Positions 46,705 to 57,470 of a stretch of 64,000 bases of DNA are shown piece by piece. Under the pieces are notes generated by a model. It saw nothing but the letters and a program-made list of their open reading frames with translations. It was not told where the DNA came from and searched no databases. Position 1 is the stretch's first letter, and every line of letters starts with the position of its first letter. Made by a program: the position numbers and the translations under genes. Origin of the DNA: Palaemon carinicauda (taxonomy: Eukaryota; Arthropoda; Malacostraca; Decapoda; Palaemonidae); contig NC_090728.1 in NCBI RefSeq assembly GCF_036898095.1, positions 92,168,869-92,232,868 on the forward strand. The letters are read 5' to 3'.

Positions 46705-46940
46705 GCTGGGAGCGCTTGAAAGTAACATATAAAAGGCAAAAGTGTAATACTTCCATGGTAACTCAAGTAATGATCACCCAAAAATGAGAGTAAGTTCTGA
46801 TCATGTGATTGTTCAGGATTCTGAGCTGAGAGCACTGAAAAGGAACAGATAATAAGCGATAAGTATAATACTTCCCTGGTGATTCACAAGTAATGATCAC
46901 CCAAAGAACGAGAGTAAGTCCTGATCATTTTATTCCAAAT
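46705..46940. repeat. Two tandem copies of a ~120-bp unit
   Basis: Units begin GCTGGGAGCGCTTGAA (46705) and GCTGAGAGCACTGAAA (46825) and share TAATGATCACCCAAA and GAGAGTAAGTYCTGATCAT. Upstream, 46550-46700 holds a looser GAAGATYT-GTGT reiteration. Confidence 0.85.
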
Positions 46941-48639
46941 TGTGGGGGAAACGACGATCATAGAAAACAAGCATGAGGAATTCTGTTTTAATGGAGGGAA
47001 AACAATCAAAATGTTCCCCTGAAGATGAAACACAAATGGAAGACACAAGGAAACATCGGAGCTAATGAAAGGAAAATCTCATGGCCTGTACAAACGATGA
47101 GAATGATTGTAGGTTCCTCTTTTAGTAGTATCATAGACTGGAATAGCTGGAACGAAGTTTTGTAACCCGGAACGAAGTTATGTAACCCGAAAGTTGGTGA
47201 AGGACGAGTGCAAGAGATCCAACGCGAGGTGTCCGATTGTATGATAAATGACAAGCACTTAGAAGCCCAATCCCATAGTGACTGGTCATACCATGAGCAA
47301 TCAAGCAGTGATGGAGACGGGGGGTGATATGGAAGGCCAAGATTGTGGAGATCATGCCTGTGGTGATTGTGTCATAGGATCAGTTAGTTGGGACAAGACA
47401 GTCTGCTAATGCCATTGCATTCATTCTGCTCATTGATAGTACATTCCACAACATTCCTTCAGCTACAGCATCATCTCTGGAACTCTCCAACTCTCCAAAG
47501 TGGAAAGGGACGAGGGCAACGCCTATTATCCTGCTTGAGGGTGCACATTTTGGTCTTGTACATGACTGAGCAGTGACAGCAGACTTGTGAACTGTATATC
47601 GAAACATATTCTCTGAGAAGGAAATGTTCCTGATATGAAACCTTTTGCCTTGCATATGGGGTAACGACAAACCAGGATTGCTTTCCAAAGTGGATTTTCC
47701 CAGTGCTTACCGGTGAATCTAGACATTCTTTGAAGTATTGGCATCGTTAAAGCATCCTGGGGATGTCCTGGGATACAAGAGGGATGAGAGCAACTTGCCA
47801 AAAGGCATGTTCCAACTTTCTGCTCCCCCTCTGGAGTGGGACTGGCAGAAAAGTCTCCTTCCTCCACCCCTGAGAGCTCATCTCAGGGTGGGTTGTGGAC
47901 ATCCCTAGAGTGGCTGACAGGTCCTGTGAATGTGGGACTTTGGAAGAGTCTTGGAGTCCGACTCCTTGCAGGAAGGAAGGTAGAATTCTAACATCAAAGG
48001 CTTGTTGGTACCATCCTTCCTGGTTCCTACCGGAGGTGGAGAGCTCTCCGCATATGGGAAGTCTTCCTCCGAAGGTGGAAGGGAGGATGTCTGGGAGGAG
48101 TACCAAGAAGGATAGGCCTGGAAGGCCTCACAGGGGTCAAACTTTACCCTAGGAGATGTGACAGCATACAGCATCTGAGACTCCTCTTTTCCTTTTTAGG
48201 GGTGAAGCAGCCGAGGTTCTATGCCGGGACTCTGCTGGTGCAGACGAATGTTGGGGGGCTACAGAGACCTCTGAAGAGCGTGACGAAAAGGCAGGCCCGA
48301 AGGCTTGCACAATCGCTATGACCATGGCACTGAACTAAGGCACTGTCAGAGAGATCCCCTGAAGGGACTGAAGGTTCCTTTTGAGGAGTCTCTCCCGGAG
48401 CTGGATGACACTGTGAGTCCGCCTTTGAAGTCAGAATCTTCGGGATATTCAACTCTCGTGTGGAGCCCTTTCCCTCTTTCCCTGGATGTCGCCCTATAAT
48501 GCATTTGCGGGGAAGGGAATGGGGCGATGAAGACCTGTTGGATGAACTCTTACCTTTTTGTTCCTTCCTGTTCTCTTGATGGAGCAATTTCACTGAAATC
48601 GGAGAGTCTGGTTCTGCCTCTTGATGTCTGCTCTGCGCT

Positions 48640-49010
48640 AGCAGAGGTGAAACCTGCTTGCGCGATGGCGAGCGCTGAAGCATTGGTGAGGGCTGTCATG
48701 CCGTAGAGCGCTGGCGAGCCGGAGAGCGCTAGCATGCATGATAGCGCTGACGAGCTGGAGAGCGCTGTCGTGCTGGTGAGCGTTGGCATGCTGGTGGGCT
48801 GGCAGACGCTGACGCTGGAGAGCGTGAATGCGCTGGGGAGTGCTGGCATGTTGGAGAACGCTAGCAAGCACTGTCGTGCTGGTGAGCGCTGGCGTGTGGG
48901 TGAGCGCTGGCATGTTGGTGAACGGTGGAGGGCTGGTGAGCGCTGGCATGTTGGTGAACACTGGAGGGCTGGTGAGCGCTGGCGTGCAGATGGAGCATGA
49001 TCTGTTAGCT
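48640..49010 (-). repeat. GC-rich minisatellite encoding QRSPA-type repeats
   Basis: Degenerate ~15-bp and 36-bp periods. The clearest is two copies of GGTGAGCGCTGGCATGTTGG in 48898-48984. On the minus strand in one frame it reads RQRSPALQCSPTCQRSPALH. Confidence 0.8.
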
Positions 49011-49300
49011 TGTATGGAGCGCAACTGAGCTGACGGGCAGGAGAGCGTTGCGCAGGAACCTGGGGCACAGGCGATGCACAGGTGAGTGAGACGGCAATTC
49101 AGGAGGACGGCGAGAAGTAGAAGATCCACGCGTAGGAAGAACTGGAAGAGAGATGTGCCCTTTGGAAGGGAGAACATCCACCGTAGGGGATCGGGCACGA
49201 TCCACAGGAGAGTCCAAGGCCAAAGTCCGAGGACTAGCAGCAGCATCGTCAGAAGACTGAGCAGGAGCAGGCGTAGGTCGTTTACCTGCTGACTGTACTC

Positions 49301-50156
49301 TTGTAATACTTCTATGCTTGTGAAGAACCCGTTATTCGTCCAGTAACTGTCCGCGTGAGAAAATGAAATGGTTTCTCACTCACCCAAAGGCACATCACTA
49401 CTGTCCATATTAAGAATTTCAGTCCTGGAACATTTTTGCATACACCATTTGACTTCGACTTCTGCACATCTATTCCAAGACACCAAGATGCCACCAATTT
49501 TGTCTCTTCTTTGTAATATATAGCAGAATAGTATTGCAAACTTGTTAGTTGCAGAATAACAAGTTCAGGATAAAGAAGCCGACAGTGAAGATGCAAATAA
49601 TTTCTTGAATGAATTTTGAAGAAATTTGAGTATTATCAGTTTTCAAGTCAACAGATGCTCATTGTTCTTTGGCCCGCAGCCCTGTTAAAAGCTGCATTCA
49701 GATTCATCCGCATTGTTTACTCTAGTATAGGATAACCGGTTGTAACTGCATTTTAATACTGCCCTGTAGCTTGCATTTTCATATACTGTAGGTTATCATC
49801 TTTAAATATTCTCTACTGATGAGTACTGTGAGTCAAATGGTTATGAGTGCCCAATGTGTGGGCCTTTACTTTTTTTTTTTTTTGGGGGGGGGGTGTTTCA
49901 TAATTCTTAACCTAGTTATTGTGGTACTGAAGTGAAGAGGGATACTGTACTAGTCTTTTCCTTAAAATATAAATTTAGTTAAGAGAATTGAAATTTTCTT
50001 TTATTATTTGGTACTGTCAACCTACTTATGACAAATCCTTCTTATTAAATCAGGTATGTTTTATAATCCTTTTTCAATACATTTCCTCCTAGAGGGTGTT
50101 TTACATTCCGACCTATAAATATATTAGTAAGGTCATATTTTTTTCTCCTAATGTTC
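49301..50156. other. No gene seen
   Basis: AT-rich, unrecognised. A T14 run followed by G10 lies at 49870-49893. The minus-strand frame at 49312-49596 has no known domain. Confidence 0.5.
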
Positions 50157-50560
50157 TTTTTTGGGCTCAAGCCATGTCGTCCTGATGGAAGGTTCCTTCA
50201 GTAGCTTCCTAAGGGTATATATGACTACAGTACAGGTAGATATTCCCAGAGAATTAAACTAAAGGTTTCACAGAATTCTAACTTCTGGCACGAGTAGCCA
50301 TAAGGTTTCCCTTTAGGATATCGTATAATAACAGGGGATGTATGCTTGACACGCCACATAGCTATCTGCACCCCACATAGCGTTTACGCTTCGAGGGGGA
50401 AGTGTGGCAAGTTATGGGAGGAGCTGTTACAAAGTTCTCCTCCTCCGTTACTGTTATGGTACTCGGCGACGTCAAAATCCGGTCGCCATGTTGGCCCCCA
50501 TCTTGGTTGACGCCGCCGTAGCGCGCCATCCTCATTCCTTTACACGTAGTGTTTATGACA
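50157..50560 (+). repeat. Element 3 5' inverted terminal repeat
   Basis: From the outer TTTTTTGGGCTCAAGCC inward to CGCGCCATCCTCATTCCTTT. It contains ATGTTGGCC, TCTTGGTTGACG and a GACGTC-rich patch. It lacks the outer extension found on the other end. Confidence 0.9.
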
Positions 50561-50586
50561 AGGTGCTTTTCCCAGTTTTTCGCTAA

Positions 50587-51765
50587 GTGATCCATTATGT
50601 CGCAATCTTCAGCCTCGTCAATGACAAGCTAGGCGCCGTCCCCCTTGAAGAGGTGGAGTTTTGGCCTAGTTTTGAATCTTTTCCGGACTGTTACATCAGT
50701 CTCAAGTCCGAGCCAGCTTCCAAGGAGGAAACCGAGCCTAAGGAGGTCATAGTTTTTGACCACGGTAAAGCTCAATCTCTTCTGGCCGGCAGCCTTAAGA
50801 GCAAGGGCTACACCAACTCCAATGTGCTGGCACTAAGTAAGAAACACCCATCCTTTCTTGCTCCTGCCACCATGGTCTTCCCCTTTGCTGAAAAGTCCTT
50901 GCTGGCAGCGTTGAAAGCAGTGGAGGAAGGGAAACCTTGCCCTACATTGGAGGAATGTAGACCCCTCTCCCTCGCCCTCCCTTCCGACGACAAGAACTAG
51001 AAGGACATCCAGTTAACTTTCTCGGTAGGAAAGTTGGAGGCTGACGTCGCAAGATGGCAGTTTAACGAGAACCTCCCCAAACTCTCCGAATACCTTCTGC
51101 GCCAGGAGCTGGATATGAAAGAGAGACTGGCCGCCTCTCTTTCTCACCAAGTGCAACTGGAGACGATGGCCGGGGACACTCGGACCCCAGACATGTACAT
51201 GGTCTTAGCTAAGACCCATCTTGCCACTCTGACGAAGGACTTTTATAGCTTCATTAGAGCCCGGAGAGCCTGTAGAGAATTCGTGTTTGCGGACACTACC
51301 GTCAAACACGAACCCCGGAAACTGATCTCCTCCAACATTTGGGGGAAAGACCTCTTCCCTAACGATCTCGTGAAAGAGATCATAGACAGAGCCGCCACCG
51401 AGAACCGGAACCTTCTCAACAAGTGGGGTATGTCAAGGAAGAGGAAATCTTCTCAGGATAAGGGCGCCCGACTTAAGAAGAAATCAAACAATCCTAGGCC
51501 CCAGCAGCGGCAGGCTAAGCGCCAGTTTCTGGCACCCGCTACTCCCCAGTTGGTGGCTCAGCCCCAACAGACCTTTCAGTTGGTCCCTCAGCCGGTGGTG
51601 ACTCAGTCACCAGTCTTCACACCTGCCTACGAAAGGCAGTCAACTACCTTTCGTCCCAAAGGTAGAGGCTCCGGCAGAGACTCCTCTCGACGTACATCCA
51701 GAGGGAGAGGAGGAAGGGGACCAAGCGGCCGAGGTGGCAAACCCTCGGGAAACCAGAAGCAATGA
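50587..51765 (+). pseudogene. Element 3 gag-like gene with one in-frame stop
   Basis: One frame runs from about 50587 to TGA at 51763-51765, broken only by TAG at 50998-51000. The N-terminal part reads VEFWPSFESFPDCYISLKSEP. The middle part, TLTKDFYSFIRARRACREFVF followed by DTTVKHEPRKL, aligns with element 1. A Gln-rich stretch and a C-terminal RGRGGRGPSGRGG box suggest nucleic-acid binding. The true start is uncertain: the frame opens at a GTG, and an ATG at 50598 (MSQSSASS) is in another frame that stops quickly. Confidence 0.82.
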
Positions 51766-51775
51766 AATGCTTCCA

Positions 51776-53033
51776 GTGGGAGGAAGACTCCGCCTCTTCC
51801 AGGATCAATGGACCTTCGATCCTTGGGCTCACAGCATCATCAAGAACGGACTAGGGTGAAGTTGGGTAACACCACCTCCAACCTTCCACCAATTCTTCCA
51901 ACACTCCACCCCCGTCCTGGAAGAATACGTCCCAAGAACTCTTGAACAAGAAGGTGATCAAGAGGGTAAAATCCACCAGGTTCCAGGGAAGACTGTTCTG
52001 TGTTCCCAAGAAGGACTCCGACAAACTCAAGAGTCATTCTGGACTTGTCCCCTCTCAACAAGTTCATAGTGAACAACAAATTCAAGATGCTAACTCTTCA
52101 GCACATAAGAGCCCTACTGCCCCAAAAGGCATTCACAGTCTCAATAGACTTGGCGGATGCCTACTGGCACATTCCAATGAATTGCCAGGCCTCCTCCTAC
52201 CTAGGATTCAGGCTTCAAAGAAGGCAGTACACTTTCAGAGCCATGCCCTTCAGACTCAACATAGCTCCAAGGATCTTCACAAAGCTCGCAGAAACGATCG
52301 TCCAACAGCTACGCCTACAAGGCGTCCTGGTGATGGCTTACCTGGACGATTGGCTGGTATGGGCCGCATCCTCAGAAGAATGCTTGCAAGCTCCCAGAGA
52401 AGTGACCCAATTCCTGGAACATCTGGGTTTCAAAATCAACACCAAGAAGTCTCGACTTTCTCCAGCTCAGAAGTTTCAATGGCTAGTAATCCATTGGAAC
52501 CTTCAGTCACACCGTCTTTCCATCCCTCTGAAGAAAAGGAAGGAAATAGCAGGATCTGTCAAGAGACTCCTAAAATCCAAACAGATTTTAAGACGTCAAC
52601 AGGAGCAGGTGCTCGGCTCCCTCCAGTTCGCTTCAGTGACAGACCCAGTGCTCCGAGCACAGCTAAAGGATACATCGGGAGTCTGGAGAAGATATGCATC
52701 CATCACTCGAAGAGATCTCAAGAGACCTCTACCAACCAGGCTTCGCTCACTCCTAAAGCCATGGTCAGAAGCAAAGAACCTGAAAAGATCAATTCCCCTT
52801 CAACCACTGCCTACGTCGGTCGTTATCCACACGGATGCATCGCTAGAAGGATGGGGGGTCACTCCCCTCAACGACAAGTTCAAGGAACATGGTCTCCCCT
52901 ATTCAAGACGTTCCACATCAGCTTCTTGGAGGCCATGGCGGTCCTTCTTTCTCTGAAGAGGCTGTCTCCACGCCCCTTATCCCACATCCGTCTAACTCTG
53001 GACAGCGCCATTGTGGTCAGATGTCTCAACTGA
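51776..53033 (+). pseudogene. Element 3 reverse transcriptase and start of RNase H
   Basis: The RT N-terminus begins near 51776 (GGRLRLFQDQW) and is cut by a TGA at about 51856, where Trp is expected. KKVIKRVKSTRFQGRLFCVPKKDSDK lies in the frame at 51942. One extra base near 52030 then shifts the continuation into the frame from 52000: VILDLSPLNKFIVNNKF, motif A VSIDLADAYWHIPM, motif B RAMPFRLNIAPRIFTKL (Gly changed to Arg), motif C MAYLDDWLVWAAS. RNase H begins with VVIHTDASLEGWG near 52822-52860. A further frame change follows. Confidence 0.87.
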
Positions 53034-53063
53034 CAGGGCTCAAGATCGCCCCAACTCAACCAA

Positions 53064-53606
53064 GTGTTACTGCCCATCTTCCGCCTAGCGGACAAGAAGA
53101 GATGGCACCTCTCAGCAGTTCACCTACAAGGATTCCGCAACGTGACGGCAGATGCTCTATCAAGGACATCCCCGATAGAGTCAGAATGGTCCCTGGACGC
53201 AGACTCATTCTCCTTCATCTCTCGCCAAGTCCCGAAACTGCAGATCGACCTCTTCGCGACGAGCAACAACAAACAACTTCCTTGTTACGTGGCCCCATAC
53301 GAGGACCCCAGAGCGGAAGCAGTGGACGCCATGTCCCTGGACTGGAACAGATGGTCCAAGATTTACCTGTTCCCTCCACCCAACCTTCTGCTGAAATTCC
53401 TCACCAAGCTGAGAACCTTCCAAGGAACAGCAGCCCTAGTGGAACCCAAGTGGCCCCAGAGCAACTGGTTCCCTCTAATCCTGGAGTTACAACACAAGGT
53501 AATTCCCCTGCCAGACCCAGTTCTCTCCCAGCAACTTCAGAAGTCGACTGTCTTCGCTTCATCAAGGAAAACCCAAGACCTACATCTCATGATTTTCTCT
53601 CCCTAG
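53064..53606 (+). pseudogene. Element 3 RNase H end and methyltransferase-like block
   Basis: The open frame with FRNVTADALSRTSPIESEWSL (end of RNase H: the ...VADALSR motif) is followed by LQIDLFATSNNKQLPCYVAP and YEDPRAEAVDAMSLDW ... IYLFPPPNL. This is the DIRS methyltransferase-like region. The frame ends as the recombinase begins in another frame. Confidence 0.85.
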
Positions 53607-54560
53607 CCGTTAAGAAGAGGTTTGGGATTTCGAAGAAAAGTTTGGACTTCCTAGAGGAATACAAAACTAAATCTACCAGAAGGCAATACGAGTCTTCCTG
53701 GAAGAAATGGGTGTCCTTAGTCAAGGCTAAAAATCCTACGGAAATCTCGATAGATTTTTGTCTGTCCTTCTTTATTCACCTTCATGGACAGGTCTTGGCA
53801 GCCAACACGATTTCTACCTGCAAATCAACCTTGTCAAGACCACTACTCTATGCCTTCCAGATCGACCTGTCCGACGACATCTTTAACAAACTGCCAAAGG
53901 CATGTGCTAGACTCCGTCCTGCACCTCCACCGAGACCCATCTGCTGGTCTCTCGACAGTGCTCCAATTTGCCTTAAGTTTGGACAACGAGTCTTGCCCTC
54001 TGAAAGATTTGACTCAAAAAATTATTTTCCTTTTTGCTCTCGCCTCGGGACCCCGAGTCAGTGAGATTGTGGCTTTATCAAGAGAAGAGGGCCAGATACA
54101 GTTTGCCGACACAGGCGAACTCACCCTCTTTCCTGACCCAACGTTTCTCGCCAAGAACGAGCTTCCCACCAAATGGTGGGGCCCCTGGAGAATCTTCCCC
54201 CTGAAGGAAGATGTCTCTCTATGCCCAATGGAGAGTCTAAAGGTCTATCTTTGAAGAACTTCAGACTTTGGCGGAGGACAGCTCTTTAAAGGAGAAACAT
54301 CGGGGTCTGATTTGTCACTCAAACAGCTAAGGGCGAAGATCACCTACTTTATTCGCAGAGCGGATCCTGACAGTACACCCGCAGGTCATGATCCCAGGAA
54401 AGTCGCCTCTTCCCTGAATTTTTTCCAGTCAATGGACTTCAAGAGTCTTCGCTCTTTCACGGGCTGGAAATCCTAAAGAGTGTTTTTCAAACACTAAGAG
54501 AAGCAGGTGCCCGAGTTGAAGCGCTTCGTGGTAGCAGCAGGTAGTGTGCTAAAACCCGCT
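53600..54560 (+). pseudogene. Element 3 tyrosine recombinase with a stop at the tyrosine position
   Basis: The core-binding part YKTKSTRRQYESSWKKWVSL lies in the frame ending 54064. The catalytic part shifts to the frame of 53784-54254, with ASGPRVSEIVALSR carrying the first Arg. After an in-frame TGA at 54252 it continues with AKITYFIRRAD and GHDPRKVASSLNFF (HxxR box) to FTGWKS followed by TAA at 54474-54476. Where relatives have ..FASHYLKQ with the presumed nucleophilic Tyr, this copy reads FFKH-TAA (54495-54497). Hence at least three stops, one of them at the catalytic residue. Confidence 0.82.
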
Positions 54561-55365
54561 ACTTAGTGTTGCGTAGAACAGCGAGTTATTCGGGACTCTA
54601 GCTCCATGGGTGCCTGTGTTAGACCCTAGTGCGAAACATAGTGATTTTAAGTGCCACCTTGTGACACTAAGGACTGTTCTTCTAGAAAGGTGAAGTAACA
54701 GACAGAAACACGTGTGCCACATGTTTTAACATGAAGTGTATATAAGACTTTCTGGAAAGACTTTATAGTTCCTCTGGAACTTATGTGTGTAATGGCAAGT
54801 TTTTCCTTTTCAGATTCCACACCCACTTCTTCTGATGTCTTTAGTCTATGTTTTTAATTGCATTTCTTATTTTAAAATTTGCTTATTTCATGCTAATTCT
54901 GCTTTAATGAATAAAAGAGAATCTAGTTAACCTGTGCATCTCATTTCGCCCTCTCTCTCTCTCATGAAATAAAACACTGTTACAGAATTTTATTACCCTA
55001 TTATTTGAATACTATCATAAACAATGTTACAATATTGTTTCTCTTGATCCAAACACATCTAGACAAGGTAACTTGTTCCAACATGAGTATATTTACCTTC
55101 TTCTATCTGGCCCTGAGACCGGCAGGTATCTCCGAGACTAGGTGAGTTCCTCTATTAAGTAACTTCAAGATGTTCCTTGTGTCCAAATAGGACTTCCCTG
55201 CCAGGGGGGCAGGAAGCCATGTCATAGTGTATATGCCATTGGTAGTGACATGTAACGGAGATGTCACGGTCTCTAAGGTCATCAGACCAAAGGAATATTG
55301 TTTAGAAGTCGAAAGGTACTACAAAAAAGTAAAACTCCATGATACATTAATTCTCTGGTACACTT
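54561..55365. other. Element 3 3' untranslated region
   Basis: Non-coding sequence between YR and ICR. A (CT)n run lies at 54951-54963. No gene was recognised. Confidence 0.6.
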
Positions 55366-55450
55366 CCATCAGGCTTGAGCCCAAAAAACGGATTTTGAGC
55401 GAAACAAAAAATCTATTTTTGGGTGAGATAGCCATGTCGTCCTGATGGAC
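55366..55450. repeat. Element 3 internal complementary region
   Basis: CCATCAGGCTTGAGCCCAAA is the complement of the left end (minus about 9 bp). It is followed by CGGATTTTGAGCGAAAC and AAATCTATTTTTGGGTGAGA, the complement of the extended right end. The junction lies near 55389. Confidence 0.9.
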
Positions 55451-55514
55451 CCGCCCTTGTTCTCTATTCGGCCCTGACAGGTCCCTCCCAATCTTATTGT
55501 ATCATGGAGGCTGG

Positions 55515-55935
55515 CATAAACGCTGAAAGGAATGAGGATGGCGCGCTACGGCAGCGTCAACCAAGATGGCGGCCAACATGGCAACCGGATGTTGACGTCG
55601 CCGAGTACCATAACAGTAACGGAGGAGGAGAACTTTGTAACGGCTCCTCCCATAACTTGCCACACTTCCCCCTCAAAGCGTTAATGCTATGTGGGGTGCA
55701 GATAGCTATGTGGCGTGTCAAGCATACGTCCCGTTATTATACGATATGCTAAAAGGAAACCTTATAGGTACACGCGCCAGAAGTTAGAATTCTGTGAAAC
55801 CTTTAGTTTAATTCTCTGGGAATATCTAATGTAGTCATATATACCCTTAGGAAGCTACTGAAGGAACCTTCCATCAGGACGTCATGGTTATCTCACCCAA
55901 AAATAGATTTCTCGCTTCTCTCAAAATCCGTTTTT
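55515..55935 (+). repeat. Element 3 3' inverted terminal repeat (extended)
   Basis: Reverse complement of the 5' ITR plus an outer extension of about 33 bp ending TCAAAATCCGTTTTT. The extension resembles that of element 1 (shared AAATCTATTT-TGGG and GGATTTTGA). Confidence 0.9.
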
Positions 55936-56397
55936 AAATTGTAACTACCCTGGTAGTTACATATATATAGCTGATTGACACCATTGGTGGCGGGTTAGAA
56001 AACCTCAATCCCGTCGGGAATTTGTATAATTATCCATAGCTACAAATTAGCAGTACCAATAATCTGGTTCTCTTCTGATAAGGAAGCTGGCTTCATAGTT
56101 ATCCTGCCTCATTTGCCTGCATTCCTTAAGAGACTCGGCGATCCAACCAGGGGGCTGTAAAAGTCTCTGTGGGGCTGCCACAAGGTCCTCGACCTTTGCG
56201 TGGCTAGACCTCCACCCTTGCTATCCTGAAATAGCTATGGACAATGATTCTGATCACCTACTCAAAAAACTAAAACCACACACCATAAAAAACTAACTTG
56301 ACTTGCAACCCAGACTGTGGAAGGCTGCAACAACCTTCACAGAAAACCTGTGATACCAAGTTCAAGAAAAAGGCAAGGGTATATAATAAAAAAAAGG

Positions 56398-57470
56398 TTA
56401 TAGGGTAGAGGCAGTAGTACCTTCTCCAACTACGACGCCGGAGGTAACATACGGACCCAGGGAGCAACAATCTTCATTTTGGGTCTGGACTTGTTTAAGG
56501 TAGCAATCTGCGAAGATTGATTTACTTCGCCAAAAAGTCGCCTCTAAGATTGACTTCATTAACTTATTGTGTCTATAAGCCAAATTAGTCACTACAGCTC
56601 TAACCTCATGTGGTTTCACCTTAAGGATTGGAAAGCTGCTTTCCTCACAAATCTGGTGAGCTTCCCTTATCAAATCCTTAATAAAAAATGCCAGAGCATT
56701 CTTTGATAAAGGTAAAGAGGGCTTTTTAACTGAGCACCAGAGGTTGTCTGCTTGTCTTCTCAGGGTTTTGGATGCTTGAAGATAAAATTTCAGAGCTCTC
56801 ACTGGTCAAAGGCCTCTCTCCTTTTCCTGTCCTACTAAGTGAGATAACCCTGGAATGGTAAAGGATCTGGGCCAAGGTCGAGAAGGATTCGCGTTCTTGG
56901 CGAGAAAGCCTACCGGAAGGGAGCAAACTGCTTTGTCTCCATTAAAGCCCACCTTCTTGCTGATGGCTTGCAACTCTCCTACTCTCTTGGCTGTAGCCAA
57001 CGCAACTAGGAATAGTCTTTTAAGTCAGATCCTTCCAAGAAGCCTTGTCAAGAGGTTCAAACCTGCTTGAGGTCAAAAAGGCCAGGACTACATCCAGGTT
57101 CCAAGAGGGGGTTGGGTTGTCCTTCTCTTAGCGGTCTCAAAAGATCTAATGAGGTCCGAGAGATCCTTGTTTCCTGACACATCAATGTGTCTGTGACGTA
57201 AGACGGAGGCTAGTATGCTGCGGTATCCCTTGATGGTCGATACAGCCAACTTTTCTTTCGTTCGCAAATGCAACAAAGTCTGCTATTTGGGTTATAGAGG
57301 TACTGGAAGAGAAGTTTGCTAGTCCTGCACCATTTTCTAAACACGTCCCACTTAGATTGGTAAACCTTAATTGTGGACGTCCTCCTAGCTCTCGCGATAG
57401 CTCGTGCAGCTTCCCCTTGAAAAGCCCTTCGCTCTTGCCAGCTTTTCGATAGTCAAAAGGCAGTCAGATT
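56398..57470 (-). pseudogene. Element 4 tyrosine recombinase, frameshifted
   Basis: Three frames: an N-terminal core-binding piece (57276-57088, TIKGYRSILASVLRHRHIDV), the catalytic Arg piece (57000-56806, MATAKRVGELQAISKKVGF) and the C-terminal piece (56802-56398). The last contains PHEVRAVVTNLAYRHNKL (HxxR box) and FWRSKSIFADCYLKQ with the probable nucleophilic Tyr. All catalytic positions are present but no continuous frame joins them. Confidence 0.86.

Larger units (their letters stand above)
45880..49300 (-). mobile_element. Unrecognised retroelement remnant with gag-like minisatellite
   Basis: No RT or recombinase motif was found. Minus-strand frames at 47526-48174 and 48219-49246 are Ser/Pro/Lys-rich. 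The latter includes repeated QRSPA/TCQRSPT units encoded by a GC-rich minisatellite (48640-49010), a style shared with the gag genes of elements 2 and 4. It also holds a ~120-bp tandem duplication at 46705-46940. It is probably the body of an older element that received element 2; an unrelated host exon cannot be excluded. Confidence 0.4.
50157..55935 (+). mobile_element. DIRS1-like element 3 (complete ends, + strand)
   Basis: About 5.78 kb, with ITRs at about 50157-50560 and 55515-55935 (roughly 400 bp, about 90 percent alike). An ICR at about 55366-55450 fuses the complements of both outer ends. The gene order on the + strand is gag, RT/RNase H/methyltransferase-like, YR. The protein sequences are closer to element 1 than to elements 2, 4 or 5. 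It has in-frame stops in gag and YR and a frameshift in RT, so it is inactive. Its right end abuts element 4 exactly at the ICR midpoint of that element. Confidence 0.92.

Noticed and set aside
51942..53033. 363-codon + strand frame in element 3
   Set aside because: Only its first ~30 codons are RT. After the 1-base shift near 52030 the true RT continues in the frame starting at 52000.
52889..53600. Long + strand frame across element 3 RNase H (Ser/Pro/Gln-rich)
   Set aside because: It overlaps the frame with real RNase H/methyltransferase-like motifs. Only its part after about 53600 (recombinase core) is genuine.
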